A stretch of 59,850 nucleotides of DNA, from NCBI RefSeq assembly GCF_023715845.1, contig NZ_JAMBOR010000022.1, positions 1 through 59,850 of the forward strand, written 5' to 3'. This DNA comes from Fictibacillus phosphorivorans (GTDB lineage: Bacteria; Bacillota; Bacilli; Bacillales; Fictibacillaceae). The notes beneath the pieces were generated by a model. It was not told the DNA's origin. It did no database searches and saw only the letters and a list, made by a program, of their open reading frames with translations. A program made the translations under genes and the position numbers. Below are positions 1-8,532 of this stretch, piece by piece; the stretch's first letter is position 1, and every line of letters starts with the position of its first letter.

Positions 1-69
1 TTTACTCACTGTGGATTCCCCGTTCTCCCTGTTTGGTTTGATTATAACGGTTTTCTTGTTTAAGAACAC

Positions 70-117
70 AAAAAATCCCGAATACCGGACTTTTTATAAG
101 TGTCCATTATTCGGGAT
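70..117 (-). terminator. Terminator of the namA unit
   Basis: A 10-bp perfect inverted repeat (75-84 with 108-117), extended by GGAC/GTCC inside, is followed on the reverse strand by a run of T. It lies just past the namA stop codon, so it should end that reverse-strand transcript. Positions 1-69 show no gene. Confidence 0.75.
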
Positions 118-161
118 ACAGTTCACAGATAAAACGGTGTGAGTGCCAGTTTTTTTATACT

Positions 162-1187
162 TTACCAGGCGCGCTCGTACTGTTTTGGACCCTGGATGTC
201 GAATCCGATGTCTTCTGCTGCTGCCCTTGGCCAATATGGATCACGTAAAAACTCACGACCGATAAAGACTAAGTCGGCTCTCTGGTTTTGCAGGATCTCT
301 TCAGCTTGGCGTCCTGTAGTAATTAATCCAACAGCCGCCGTAGCAATATTCGCAGAGTTCCTAATTTTATCGGCAAAAGGTACTTGGTAGCCAGGATATA
401 CATTGATTTTGGCGGGAACAACTGCGCCTGAGCTGCAGTCGATTAAATCGATTCCATCTTCTTTCATCCAAGAAGCGTACGTAATATAATCTTCTGGAGT
501 GTTTCCTTCAGGATGATAATCATTCGCAGAAATTCTTACAAATAACGGTCCATCCCATTCAAGTCTTATCGCCGCGATAATCTCTTGCAGGAAACGATAT
601 CTTTTTTGCTGATTCCCGCCATAAGAATCGGTTCTTCTATTCGATAACGGAGAAAGGAATTCATTAATTAAATATCCATGAGCTCCGTGGATCTCAATAA
701 TATCAAAGCCTGCAGTCTTCGCTCTTTTTGCAGCGGATCTAAATTGATTCACAGTCTCTTCGATCTGTTCTAAAGTCATTTCCTCTGGCGTATTCATCTT
801 ATCGGAAAACGCAATAGGTGAAGGAGCGATAATAGGTCCCTCGATCATCGCTTTACGGCCAGCATGCGCGATTTGAATGGCTGCTTTTGATCCATTTTCA
901 TGAATGGATTTTACAAGTGCAGACAATCCTTCAATCTGATTGTCATCCCAGATCCCGAGGTCCTCTGCACTGATTCTCCCTTGAGGACTTACAGCTGCTG
1001 CTTCAGTCATGATCAGACCAGCCTGTCCAACGGCTCTAGACGTATAATGAGTCATATGCCATGGTGTGACTATACCGTCTTGTTCGTAACAAGAATACAT
1101 GCACATAGGCGACATAACGATACGATTTTTTAACGTGACGCCCTTGATCGTATAAGGTTCGAATAATAATGGTTGGATAATAAACAT
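162..1187 (-). CDS. namA: NADPH dehydrogenase NamA (old yellow enzyme)
   Basis: Flavin-dependent ene-reductase of the YqjM class, which reduces activated C=C bonds of enones and nitro-compounds with NADPH in the cytoplasm. The 341-residue protein is a full-length TIM barrel (B. subtilis YqjM has 338). Visible family marks are the N-terminal SPMCMYS motif with Cys29 and Tyr31 near the FMN, AHAGRKA, an [14 protein letters not shown] substrate-binding segment, [10 protein letters not shown], and the C-terminal Arg of YERAW that acts as an arginine finger in the dimer. The GGAG of the Shine-Dalgarno directly abuts the ATG with no spacer, so translation may begin at the ATT two codons further in. 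It lies 50 bp behind the phosphodiesterase gene, probably in one transcript. Confidence 0.93.
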   Translation of the reverse strand: MFIIQPLLFEPYTIKGVTLKNRIVMSPMCMYSCYEQDGIVTPWHMTHYTSRAVGQAGLIMTEAAAVSPQGRISAEDLGIWDDNQIEGLSALVKSIHENGSKAAIQIAHAGRKAMIEGPIIAPSPIAFSDKMNTPEEMTLEQIEETVNQFRSAAKRAKTAGFDIIEIHGAHGYLINEFLSPLSNRRTDSYGGNQQKRYRFLQEIIAAIRLEWDGPLFVRISANDYHPEGNTPEDYITYASWMKEDGIDLIDCSSGAVVPAKINVYPGYQVPFADKIRNSANIATAAVGLITTGRQAEEILQNQRADLVFIGREFLRDPYWPRAAAEDIGFDIQGPKQYERAW

Positions 1188-1237
1188 CTCCTTTTTCTGC
1201 TAAAAAGAAACTTTCATATTACTCATTGTAAAACGAA

Positions 1238-2002
1238 TCACCACCATTTTTGAAGAAATCTGCCTTTTGGAGGTGGTCCGTCTCCATTCCGTACCTTTCT
1301 TGCGGTTATCGGATGGTCTGTTATAATCGCTTCGATGTCCCATTCAAACAAGTAGGACATCCATTTTTGGCTATTTACCGTATAAGGGCGTATCTGTATA
1401 TGATTTCTTTTAAATCCTTCCAGAATGTATGGGTGTAAGGACTTATAGTTGGGATGTGCGGATTGTGAACATACAGCTTTTACATACTCCCACGGTTCAA
1501 ATATCCCTGAAGAATAAAGCGGTGCCGTTTCAATATACGGATTCATTTTCCTGATTTTTACCAGGCTGTAATGATTAAACGAAGAAATAACCGTCCGTTT
1601 CTCCATTCCATATTGATATAAAAGTTCTAGTGTCTTTTCTTCGAGACCGTTGTATTCTATTACATTATTTTTCAACTCGATATTAAGAAGCATAGGCAGA
1701 GGGGCGATCCATTCTAAGAACATTTGCAGTGAGGGTACATGCTCTTTGCTGAACTTCTTTGAAAACCAGCTGCCTGCATCAACGTTAGTAAGCTCTTCAT
1801 ATGTAAAACTAGCAACATTGCCTTTTGTATTTGTCGTACGGTCAAGTTTTTCATCATGAATAATAACGGGAATCCCGTCTTTTGAGAGCTGCACATCGAG
1901 TTCGATGCCATCAGCACCATCTTCAAAGGCTTTTTTAAATGCTGCCATCGTGTTCTCTGGACAATCTTTGCAAGAGCCTCTATGGGCGTAGATATAAGTC
2001 AT
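1238..2002 (-). CDS. Glycerophosphodiester phosphodiesterase (GlpQ/YqiK-like)
   Basis: Predicted to hydrolyse glycerophosphodiesters to glycerol-3-phosphate and an alcohol, in phospholipid turnover. The 254-aa protein begins directly with the GDPD core: AHRG (His7, Arg8), PEN at 15-17, ELD (Glu34, Asp36) and IIHD (His49), which are the catalytic and metal ligands of the family. No signal peptide is seen, so it should be cytoplasmic, like B. subtilis YqiK, which it resembles across NIELKN..EYNGLEEK. An in-frame start exists 31 codons upstream, but GGGAAGGAG lies about 9 nt before the ATG chosen here. It follows a small gene and precedes namA on the same strand. Confidence 0.88.
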   Translation of the reverse strand: MTYIYAHRGSCKDCPENTMAAFKKAFEDGADGIELDVQLSKDGIPVIIHDEKLDRTTNTKGNVASFTYEELTNVDAGSWFSKKFSKEHVPSLQMFLEWIAPLPMLLNIELKNNVIEYNGLEEKTLELLYQYGMEKRTVISSFNHYSLVKIRKMNPYIETAPLYSSGIFEPWEYVKAVCSQSAHPNYKSLHPYILEGFKRNHIQIRPYTVNSQKWMSYLFEWDIEAIITDHPITARKVRNGDGPPPKGRFLQKWW

Positions 2003-2109
2003 TGTATGACGCTCCTTCCCTCGACTTTTATTTTCGTTATAGCTAGTATAGGTGAAATTAATTGGCAAAGGAAATAAAATAACCCCTCCTGTCACAGGAA
2101 GGGGAATGT

Positions 2110-2289
2110 TTATCTTCGGCGTTTTAACCGTTTTTTTGGTTCTTCTCTATTATGTTCTTCCACGTTGGCACCTTTCTCCGTAAGCCACCGGATAAAAATC
2201 AGTTCTTTTTCTGTCAGAGATCGTTTCATAAACTTTTCAAACTGAATCCGCAATTCAAGGTATCTTTGGGAAATTTCCGTTTCTATCAC
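2110..2289 (-). CDS. Small basic protein of unknown function, 59 aa
   Basis: GTG-started reading frame with a good Shine-Dalgarno (GGGAGG, 7 nt upstream) and a consensus-like promoter behind it. The product has an acidic/hydrophobic helix-like body with a TEKELIFIRWLTEKG segment in the middle and a strongly basic tail ending KKRLKRRR. I do not recognise the family. The ribosome binding site, the promoter and its position at the head of the phosphodiesterase-namA unit argue that it is translated. The tail could bind nucleic acid, but that is only a guess from charge. Confidence 0.6.
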   Translation of the reverse strand: MIETEISQRYLELRIQFEKFMKRSLTEKELIFIRWLTEKGANVEEHNREEPKKRLKRRR

Positions 2290-2322
2290 ATAAATCCCTC
2301 CCTAAATCTAGCTCCTTCTTAA

Positions 2323-2352
2323 ATGATAAGAGCCAGTGAGTGGGCTTGTCAA
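2323..2352 (-). promoter_or_regulatory. Sigma-A promoter for the small gene-phosphodiesterase-namA unit
   Basis: On the reverse strand TTGACA (2352-2347) is followed after 18 bp by TATCAT (2328-2323), 34 bp before the GTG start. The -35 matches consensus exactly and the -10 in five of six bases. Confidence 0.7.
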
Positions 2353-2660
2353 TTTTTTCTAATCGGCAATTTTCGCGGAAAATCAGGAATTTTGAACAAA
2401 ATAAAAGAAGGAACGGATAGGACTGTAAACTTCTTCTTAATTGATTTCCCTTGCCTAGCTAGCATTCTCGTATCTTCTTCCTGGTAATAAGCATCTCCTG
2501 CATGCAGGAGCCAGTCGATACAAAATAATAGGGAAGACTGGCTGTAACAACAAACAGAAACGGCTATCTAAAGAAAATATTTGATTTGTTTTATACGAAG
2601 TCGAAATTTAGTCCAAAATGAAGATAATGTCGAAAAGTTTTACAGCAATGATCGTTACAA
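2353..2660. other. Non-coding gap with palindromes
   Basis: No supported gene lies between the promoter and proI. The stretch holds a perfect 16-bp palindrome CTCCTGCATGCAGGAG at 2495-2510, directly followed by a hairpin CCAGTC (2511-2516)/GACTGG (2536-2541). Neither has the T-run of an intrinsic terminator, so an operator or a structured 3' region of the proI transcript is possible. Confidence 0.5.
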
Positions 2661-3479
2661 TTATTTCATGTTACCCAATTCTTCAGAACGTCTTACTGCT
2701 TTCTTGATACATGCTAAGAAAGCATCATGTACCTGATATTGATCCAGCTTTCCTATTCCCGCTTCCGTTGTACCCCCGGGACTTGTTACTTTTTTGCGGA
2801 GTTCTATTGGAGATTCTGATGTATTCTTCAGCATGAGTGAAGCGCCGAGAAGTGTTTGGGAAATTAACGTTTTAGCTTCTTCATGGGACAGATTTAATTC
2901 TTCGGCCGCTTTTTGCATGGCTTCTGCAACATAATAGATATATGCCGGACCGCTGCCGGAAAGTCCGGTTACGATATGCAGTTTCTCTTCTGGTACAAGT
3001 GTAACAGTTCCGATCGTTTCAAAAAGTTCAACTGCTTTTTGTACATGAGTATCTGCAGCAAATAACCCTTTAGAAAGAGCGGTTGCAGAGTATCCGATCG
3101 AAGCTGATGTATTAGGCATCGCTCGCAGTACAGGATTATCCTTATTCACCCATTCTGTGATGGTTTCTGTAGAAACTCCTGCCATTACCGAAATAATGAG
3201 CTGATTTTTTTGAATAAAAGGTTCAATGCTTTTAACAGCTTCGGAAGCGTCCTTAGGCTTGACTGCCAAGATGATTATTTCAGCATTGGATACGGCATCC
3301 TTTAGGGTGGGAGCAGGGATTACACCGTACTTTGTCTGAAGCTCCATCAGCCTGTCAGAATTACTGCGGTTTTTAATCGTGATAAGACTTGCATGCCATT
3401 TATTTGTTTTAATTAACCCTTCCATGATGGCTTCTGCCATAGCGCCTGCACCAATAAATGTGATTTTTTCTTTTTTCAC
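2661..3479 (-). CDS. proI: Pyrroline-5-carboxylate reductase ProI
   Basis: Last step of proline synthesis: reduces 1-pyrroline-5-carboxylate to L-proline with NAD(P)H. The 272-aa protein opens with a Rossmann fold (GAGAMA at 10-15) and carries the family segments AVKP, the GSGPAYIYY helix start and the C-terminal SPGGTTEAGI signature. The start is a GTG preceded by AAGGGAGGG; an in-frame start 15 codons upstream lies inside the leader terminator and was rejected. The position beside yqjP and yqjQ is that of B. subtilis proI (yqjO). It is controlled by the proline T-box leader just upstream. Confidence 0.93.
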   Translation of the reverse strand: MKKEKITFIGAGAMAEAIMEGLIKTNKWHASLITIKNRSNSDRLMELQTKYGVIPAPTLKDAVSNAEIIILAVKPKDASEAVKSIEPFIQKNQLIISVMAGVSTETITEWVNKDNPVLRAMPNTSASIGYSATALSKGLFAADTHVQKAVELFETIGTVTLVPEEKLHIVTGLSGSGPAYIYYVAEAMQKAAEELNLSHEEAKTLISQTLLGASLMLKNTSESPIELRKKVTSPGGTTEAGIGKLDQYQVHDAFLACIKKAVRRSEELGNMK

Positions 3480-3510
3480 GACAGATCCCTCCCTTAATTT
3501 TTTGGATATA

Positions 3511-3735
3511 AAAAAAACCCCCATGTCCTGTTTAAAGGACGGATGGGAGTTATCCGTGGTACCACCTTTATTGGCAAGAGTTCTTGCCCGCTCAAAATGC
3601 CTGTATCGCAGGACTGCGCCAGATTTCTCCAGATGCTCTAAGGGCAGGTTCAGTATATCCTTTTCCGGTGAAATCTTTCAGCCTTTGGATTCCACTCTCT
3701 TATCGGGGGAGAATACTTACTAATCCCTTTCAACG
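3511..3735 (-). promoter_or_regulatory. T-box riboswitch (tRNA-Pro) of proI
   Basis: Reverse-strand leader in front of proI. It has the conserved T-box sequence (3554-3568, read as AAGGTGGTACCACGG), an AGAGAGTGG segment near the 5' end, and a terminator made of CCCATCCGTCCT and AGGACATGGG followed by eight T (3511-3549). In the stem I region the sequence CTGAACCTG places a CCT proline codon (3646-3648) in the expected specifier context, followed by a purine. Uncharged tRNA-Pro would stabilise the antiterminator and allow proI transcription. A TATAAT -10 box lies at 3744-3739 on the same strand; its -35 is weak. Confidence 0.9.
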
Positions 3736-3826
3736 CAAATTATATTATCCAAATCTTTTATATTTTAAAAAACATTATGCTATGATTTCTATAGATATGT
3801 CAACAAGTAATTATTTGGAGGAAATG

Positions 3827-4804
3827 ATGACGAAAGCTGCAACTATTATTCCAGTAACCTTGCCTACACCATTTGATGTCGGTCCAGTCAATTGCTGCCT
3901 CCTTATCGGTGATGCAGTTACTTTGATCGATTCTGGTCCAAGAACAGCGGAAGCGAGAGAAGTTCTGCAATCTTCTTTAAAAGAAAACAGACTCTCCATA
4001 AAAGATCTCGATCAATACATCTGTACCCATTATCATCCTGATCATGCTGGTCTTTCAAAAGAAATTCAAGAGGCAGGTGTCGATACACTGATGCTTCAAG
4101 AAGCTGTTCCTTATGTCAGCGGCGACAGTGCTTTTTTGAATTGGACGGATTCATTCTATATGGATCTTTATCGTTCTTTTGGTGTACCAGATTCATTAGG
4201 AAGATTAGAATTATTGAAACTGAAAAAATACCGGGAATTTCTTACTCCTTTTATGCCAGATCTAACACCGCTGCCAGGAGAAAATGTGCGGGGACATGAG
4301 GGGTTTGTTTTTTTACAAACGCCGGGACATGCTCCTGACCATCTGTCCCTTTACAATGAGAGGGAAGGGATTCTTATTGGCGGAGATGTTCTGCTGCCGC
4401 ATATCTCATCGAATGCATTATTAGAGCCACCGGCATTACATGAAAAAGAACGGCCAAAAACGCTGCTCCAATACCGACAGACTCTTCAAAATCTATTAAC
4501 ATTAAACCTTAAAACGGTGTATCCTGGACATGGTGATCCTTTTGAACATGCACATGATTTGATACGCAAAAGGCTGAAGGATCAGAACGAACGTGCCAAT
4601 ACGATTGAAAAGATGCTAACCGATGAGCCGTTAACCGTATTTGACATGTGTACCCGTCTTTTTCCAAAGCTTTATGAAAAGCAGCTTGGTTTAGTCGTTT
4701 CTGAGGTTTCAGGCCATCTGGATCTTCTTCAAGAAGAGGGAAGAGTTGTAAAAGCGGTAGAAGAAGGGTTCATTTATTTTAGAAAGACAGGAGCAGTTCA
4801 ATGA
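3827..4804 (+). CDS. yqjP: Metallo-beta-lactamase fold hydrolase YqjP
   Basis: Cytoplasmic MBL-fold hydrolase of unknown substrate. The 325-aa protein shows the dinuclear metal motif THYHPDHAG (His68, His70, Asp72, His73), LQTPGHAPDH with the third metal histidine, the GGD turn and YPGHGDPF near the end of the fold. A C-terminal winged-helix-like extension follows, as in YqjP. Two adjacent ATGs follow GGAGG; the second (5 nt spacing) is taken. An extended -10 (TGCTATGAT, 3778-3786) may be its promoter, divergent from the proI leader. The stop overlaps the start of yqjQ by 4 nt, so the two are translationally coupled. Confidence 0.88.
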   Translation: MTKAATIIPVTLPTPFDVGPVNCCLLIGDAVTLIDSGPRTAEAREVLQSSLKENRLSIKDLDQYICTHYHPDHAGLSKEIQEAGVDTLMLQEAVPYVSGDSAFLNWTDSFYMDLYRSFGVPDSLGRLELLKLKKYREFLTPFMPDLTPLPGENVRGHEGFVFLQTPGHAPDHLSLYNEREGILIGGDVLLPHISSNALLEPPALHEKERPKTLLQYRQTLQNLLTLNLKTVYPGHGDPFEHAHDLIRKRLKDQNERANTIEKMLTDEPLTVFDMCTRLFPKLYEKQLGLVVSEVSGHLDLLQEEGRVVKAVEEGFIYFRKTGAVQ

Positions 4805-5592
4805 GTACCTTAACAAATAAAGTCGTTGCAATTACAGGAGCCTCAGGCGGGCTTGGAGCACACATAGCGCTAGATGCTGCAAAGAAGGGGGCATTGCCAG
4901 TACTGTTCGCAAGAAGGGAAGACCAGTTAAAAGTAGTTCAGGAAACAATCTTTAACGAAACTGGAATAAAAGCACCTTTCTATACATTGGATGTTTCAAA
5001 TCCTGACAGTGTTGAGCAAGTGTTCAAACAAGTATTAATGGATCAAAAGAACGTACATATTTTAGTGAATAATGCTGGGTTTGGAGTCTTTGAAGAGTTT
5101 GTTGAAGCACCTTGGGCCAATATTGAGGGAATGTTCTCTACCAACGTGCTAGGTTTGATGGCCTGTACTCGAGCCGTCTTGCCCCATATGCTCGAAAGAG
5201 GGAGCGGGCACATCATCAATATTGCCTCGCAGGCTGGAAAGATTTCAACACCAAAATCAAGTGTGTATGCAGCAACAAAACATGCGGTTCTTGGCTTCTC
5301 TAACGGGCTGCGCCTTGAAGTAGCCCATAAAGGGGTTCACATTACAACAGTCAACCCAGGTCCGATTGCTACCGATTTTTTCACGCTTGCTGACAAATCG
5401 GGTAATTATGTAAAAAATATTCAAAAGTTTATGCTTCAACCTTCTCATGTTTCACAAAAAATCATAGAGGCTATTGAGCGTCCAGTAAGGGAGATTAATC
5501 TCCCTTGGTGGATGAATATTGGCAGTACGGCTTATCAAGTGATGCCTAGATTAGTGGAAAAACTCGGGGGAAAATCATTCCGGCAAAAATAG
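4801..5592 (+). CDS. yqjQ: Short-chain dehydrogenase/reductase YqjQ
   Basis: NAD(P)-dependent oxidoreductase of the classical SDR family. In 263 residues it shows the cofactor motif TGASGGLG (12-19), NNAG, the catalytic serine in INIASQAG, the YAATK active-site Tyr and Lys, and PGPIATD after the active site. The C-terminal ~40 residues include a hydrophobic segment, as in YqjQ-type membrane-associated SDRs. Its start overlaps the yqjP stop (ATGA) and uses AGGAG in the yqjP end. The substrate is unknown; coupling with a hydrolase suggests consecutive steps on one compound, which is inference. Confidence 0.88.
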   Translation: MSTLTNKVVAITGASGGLGAHIALDAAKKGALPVLFARREDQLKVVQETIFNETGIKAPFYTLDVSNPDSVEQVFKQVLMDQKNVHILVNNAGFGVFEEFVEAPWANIEGMFSTNVLGLMACTRAVLPHMLERGSGHIINIASQAGKISTPKSSVYAATKHAVLGFSNGLRLEVAHKGVHITTVNPGPIATDFFTLADKSGNYVKNIQKFMLQPSHVSQKIIEAIERPVREINLPWWMNIGSTAYQVMPRLVEKLGGKSFRQK

Positions 5593-5625
5593 GTCACTAT
5601 AATTTCATTATGTAAACTAAAAAAC

Positions 5626-5658
5626 AACAGGTTCTGTATACAATAAGCAGAGCCTGTT
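5626..5658. terminator. Bidirectional terminator between yqjQ and yqzH
   Basis: An 11-bp near-perfect stem (5626-5636 with 5648-5658) with a T-rich flank on the reverse strand and a weaker one on the forward strand sits between the convergent genes yqjQ and yqzH. It overlaps the yqzH stop codon. Confidence 0.75.
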
Positions 5659-5857
5659 ATTTATTTGTAAAGTAGTCATAAACCACATCATGAATGATAG
5701 CGTAAGTCGCTTCTTCTTGATCTTCCTCTTTGATCTTCCTCATTATTTTCATTTCCAGCCGACTCCATTCTTGCTCGGTCAGTATAGAATCTTCTTCCTC
5801 CCATAAATAATCTTTTAATGCTCCTAAAATCATTTTCCGAAGCAATGAACGATCCAT
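5657..5857 (-). CDS. yqzH: YqzH-like small protein
   Basis: A 66-residue acidic protein, mostly helical by composition, ending in HDVVYDYFTNK. The C-terminal VVYDY element and the position next to yqjQ fit the YqzH family of Bacilli, whose function is not known. AAGGGAAGG lies upstream of the ATG. It is convergent with yqjQ and divergent from the SOS polymerase. Confidence 0.75.
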   Translation of the reverse strand: MDRSLLRKMILGALKDYLWEEEDSILTEQEWSRLEMKIMRKIKEEDQEEATYAIIHDVVYDYFTNK

Positions 5858-5947
5858 TTTAGCACCTGCCTTCCCTTATAAATCCTAGACTTAGAAGCCC
5901 AAATCGTCAATCTGCAAAAAAAGCTGAAAAAATTACCATTGTGATAA

Positions 5948-5995
5948 GAACATATATTCGGTTAAAATGGGTATACATATAAAGAACGGATGTTC
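5948..5995 (+). promoter_or_regulatory. LexA (DinR) SOS boxes
   Basis: GAACGGATGTTC (5984-5995) matches the Bacillus LexA core GAAC-N4-GTTC exactly. GAACATATATTC (5948-5959) is a second copy with one mismatch, 36 bp upstream centre to centre. They lie just before the polymerase gene, so expression should rise on DNA damage. Confidence 0.85.
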
Positions 5996-6021
5996 GTATT
6001 TTGATAGGGGGCTTGTGACAA

Positions 6022-7278
6022 ATGAACTATAAAGATATGCCAGAGCGCACCATCTTGTGTATGGATATGAAAAGCTTTTACGCAAGCTGTGCCGCTGTTC
6101 GCTTAGGTTTGAACCCGCTCACATGTTATTTAGCGGTTGTAGGAGATACGGAGCGGCAGGGCAGTGTTGTTCTTGCTGCCTCTCCGCGATTAAAAGCAGA
6201 TTTCGGCATCCGCACGGGAAATCGTTTGTTCGAAATTCCTAAAAATAAAGACATCATTGTAGTAAACGCGCAAATGTCCTTTTTTCTTGAGAGATCAATG
6301 GAGATTACAAAGTTGCTGCACCGTTATGTCCCGCCTGAATCCCTTCACACATACAGTGTAGATGAAAGTTTTCTACAAGTAGACGGAACAGAAAGATTAT
6401 GGGGAAGTCCTCAGGAATTAGCTGAAAAAATCCGCCGGGATATCTGGAAGGAGTTCGGATTGCCGTGTGCGATCGGAATTGGACCGAACATGCTGATGTC
6501 AAAGCTTTGCTTAGATCTTGAGGCGAAGAAGAAAGGGGTTGCCCAGTGGGGGTATGAGGATGTTGAAGCGAAGCTTTGGCCTTTATCTCCCTTAAGCAAA
6601 ATGTGGGGAATCGGGTCAAGAGTCGAGCGTACCTTAAACAGGATGGGGATTATGACGGTGGGGGATCTAGCTCATTACCCGCTCGAACTTTTAGAGAAAA
6701 AATTTGGGATCATGGGAAATCAGCTTTATTACCATGCGTGGGGAATCGACTTATCCGAAATCGGTGCTCCAATCATGCAGGGACAGATCAGCTATGGAAA
6801 AAGCCAAATCCTGCTCAGAGACTATACAGATATTACCGAGATCAAACATGTCATTTTAGAGATGTGTGAAGAGGTGGCAAGACGAGCAAGAGGAGCAGGG
6901 AAAGCTGGAAGGACGATTAGCTTTGGAATAGGGTACAGCAAAGATGAAGGGGGCGGAGGTTTTCATCGCTCTAAGACGATCGACCAGCCATCTAATATTA
7001 CGATGGAGCTTTATCAAGTGTGCCTGGAATTGTTTCACACTTTTTATCAGGGGCAGACGGTACGGAAAATATCGATTGCTTTATCAAACGTTTGCGAGGA
7101 TACAGAAACACAGCTCACTCTCTTTTCTTTAGATCATCCGAAAAAAAGAAAAATCGGCTATGTCATGGACGAGATCAGGCAAAAATATGGTTCGAATTCT
7201 CTCTTGCGGGCTGTTTCTTATACAAAAGGAGGAACAGCTCTGTACAGAAGCCGTCTATTAGGTGGACATAAAGCATAA
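6022..7278 (+). CDS. polYB: SOS-induced Y-family DNA polymerase (PolY2/YqjW type)
   Basis: Translesion DNA polymerase of the UmuC/UvrX group, acting at damaged replication forks. The 418-aa protein carries the catalytic MDMKSFYAS (Asp15) and YSVDESF (Asp114, Glu115) motifs, the AIGIGPNMLMSKL segment of the palm, a helix-hairpin-helix like WGIGSRVERTLNRMGI, a little-finger domain, and a C-terminal beta-clamp peptide QLTLF at 364-368. Length matches B. subtilis YqjW. AGGGGG lies 10 nt before the ATG. Two LexA boxes upstream and the YolD-like gene downstream make the usual SOS pair. Confidence 0.92.
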   Translation: MNYKDMPERTILCMDMKSFYASCAAVRLGLNPLTCYLAVVGDTERQGSVVLAASPRLKADFGIRTGNRLFEIPKNKDIIVVNAQMSFFLERSMEITKLLHRYVPPESLHTYSVDESFLQVDGTERLWGSPQELAEKIRRDIWKEFGLPCAIGIGPNMLMSKLCLDLEAKKKGVAQWGYEDVEAKLWPLSPLSKMWGIGSRVERTLNRMGIMTVGDLAHYPLELLEKKFGIMGNQLYYHAWGIDLSEIGAPIMQGQISYGKSQILLRDYTDITEIKHVILEMCEEVARRARGAGKAGRTISFGIGYSKDEGGGGFHRSKTIDQPSNITMELYQVCLELFHTFYQGQTVRKISIALSNVCEDTETQLTLFSLDHPKKRKIGYVMDEIRQKYGSNSLLRAVSYTKGGTALYRSRLLGGHKA

Positions 7279-7291
7279 GGAGTGAGAAAAG

Positions 7292-7624
7292 GTGATTCGT
7301 GACAGAGGAACAATAAAATGGACGGCTATGATGCTTCCCGAACACGTAAAAATGTTAAGAGAACATCAGAGTGGTTTAGATTATGACAGAAAACCAGAGC
7401 TTGATGAACAAAGATATGAAGAATTTAATGAAATCATTTGTGTCGCGATGGAGGAGAACCGGGAATTAAGATTCAAGTATTATCAAAAAGGAAAGATAGC
7501 TGAGCTCATCGGCCATGTTCATTATGTGGACGAAATAAAAAAAGAGCTGCGCGTGATGGATAGAGTGAATGTGACGCACTTTCTAAAAATAATTGACATC
7601 GTGGATATCGAATACACCTATTGA
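7292..7624 (+). CDS. yqjX: YolD-like protein YqjX
   Basis: A 110-aa protein of the YolD-like family (RDRGTIKWTAMMLPEH opening, then an SH3-like fold with G-V-HYVDEIKKELRV). Its members sit directly behind Y-family polymerase genes in Bacilli and are thought to be UmuD-like partners; the biochemical role is not settled. The GTG start follows AAGGAG at 9 nt, and the gene begins 13 nt after the polymerase stop, so both are under LexA control. Confidence 0.88.
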   Translation: MIRDRGTIKWTAMMLPEHVKMLREHQSGLDYDRKPELDEQRYEEFNEIICVAMEENRELRFKYYQKGKIAELIGHVHYVDEIKKELRVMDRVNVTHFLKIIDIVDIEYTY

Positions 7625-7626
7625 AA

Positions 7627-7656
7627 GAAGCTGACTCAAAATTCTGAGTCAGCTTC
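7627..7656. terminator. Bidirectional terminator
   Basis: A 12-bp perfect stem GAAGCTGACTCA/TGAGTCAGCTTC (7627-7638 with 7645-7656) between convergent yqjX and the ZIP transporter gene, with short T-rich flanks. Confidence 0.75.
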
Positions 7657-7662
7657 CATGCA

Positions 7663-8397
7663 TTAGCCGCCAAAAATCTGTATTAAATAAATCATGATTA
7701 AAAGCCCTGCTATGAATGATAATGTTGCTGAGCGAGCATGCCCGTCACCATGGCTTTCCGGAATCAGCTCTTTATAAACAATAAACAACATTGCCCCAGC
7801 AGCAAAAGACAGACCATAAGGCACCAGGTTTTCAACGTAGGACGTTAAAACATAGCCGATCATAGCCGTAACGATCTCAACAGCTCCCGTTAATGTAGCG
7901 ATGAAAAATGCTTTAAGCCTATTCATTTTTTGATGAATTAAAAAGAGTGCAACCAGCAGTCCTTCAGGAGCATTCTGTAAACCGATCGCAAATGCGATCA
8001 ATCCTCCAAGCCCTGTATTTTCACTTGCGTAGCTTACACCTACCGATAGTCCTTCAGGAAGGTTATGAAGTGTAATAGCAGCGATAACTAACGTTGCTTT
8101 CGCATCAATACCTTTTAGGATTCTCGTATGATCTAAGTCTACATGCGGGACGAATCTTTCTAAGATCAAAAGTGTCAATGTACCAAGAGTGATACCGATT
8201 GTAAGCACTATTAAGTTTGATAGTTCGAGTGCTTGAGGTATTAAACTAAACGTTGAGGCAGCGACCATAATACCTGCTGTAAGTGCGAGCAGTATATCAC
8301 GGAACCGGTGTGTCACCTCAGACCAGAAAAGAACAGGTAATGCGCCTAATCCGGTTGCTAATGCAGATAGAACACTTCCAAATAAAGCAGCTTCCAT
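7663..8397 (-). CDS. ZIP family divalent metal transporter
   Basis: Predicted inner-membrane importer of zinc or related divalent metals. The 244-residue protein has about eight hydrophobic segments and the two diagnostic metal-binding helices HNLPEGLSVG (TM4) and QNAPEGLLVA (TM5), as in ZupT/GufA-type ZIP proteins. The variable loop is short and holds HVDLDHTR. AGGTGGG precedes the ATG. No Zur-like box is evident in the 135-bp region shared with the divergent autolysin gene. Substrate not determinable from sequence. Confidence 0.87.
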   Translation of the reverse strand: MEAALFGSVLSALATGLGALPVLFWSEVTHRFRDILLALTAGIMVAASTFSLIPQALELSNLIVLTIGITLGTLTLLILERFVPHVDLDHTRILKGIDAKATLVIAAITLHNLPEGLSVGVSYASENTGLGGLIAFAIGLQNAPEGLLVALFLIHQKMNRLKAFFIATLTGAVEIVTAMIGYVLTSYVENLVPYGLSFAAGAMLFIVYKELIPESHGDGHARSATLSFIAGLLIMIYLIQIFGG

Positions 8398-8532
8398 TCA
8401 GTACCCACCTTAGTCAAACATCCATTTTTAATGAAAATAGTCATATGGCTCTTTTAGTATACCTTTTTTTCATTTTTAATAGAAGTAAGCGCAATTATAG
8501 CGTTTTAAATGGATTTAAAAGAAGGTGACACT

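Noticed and set aside
3584-3826. Long N-terminal extension of yqjP
   Set aside because: It runs through the proI T-box on the other strand; the ATG after GGAGG at 3827 gives the family's normal N-terminus.
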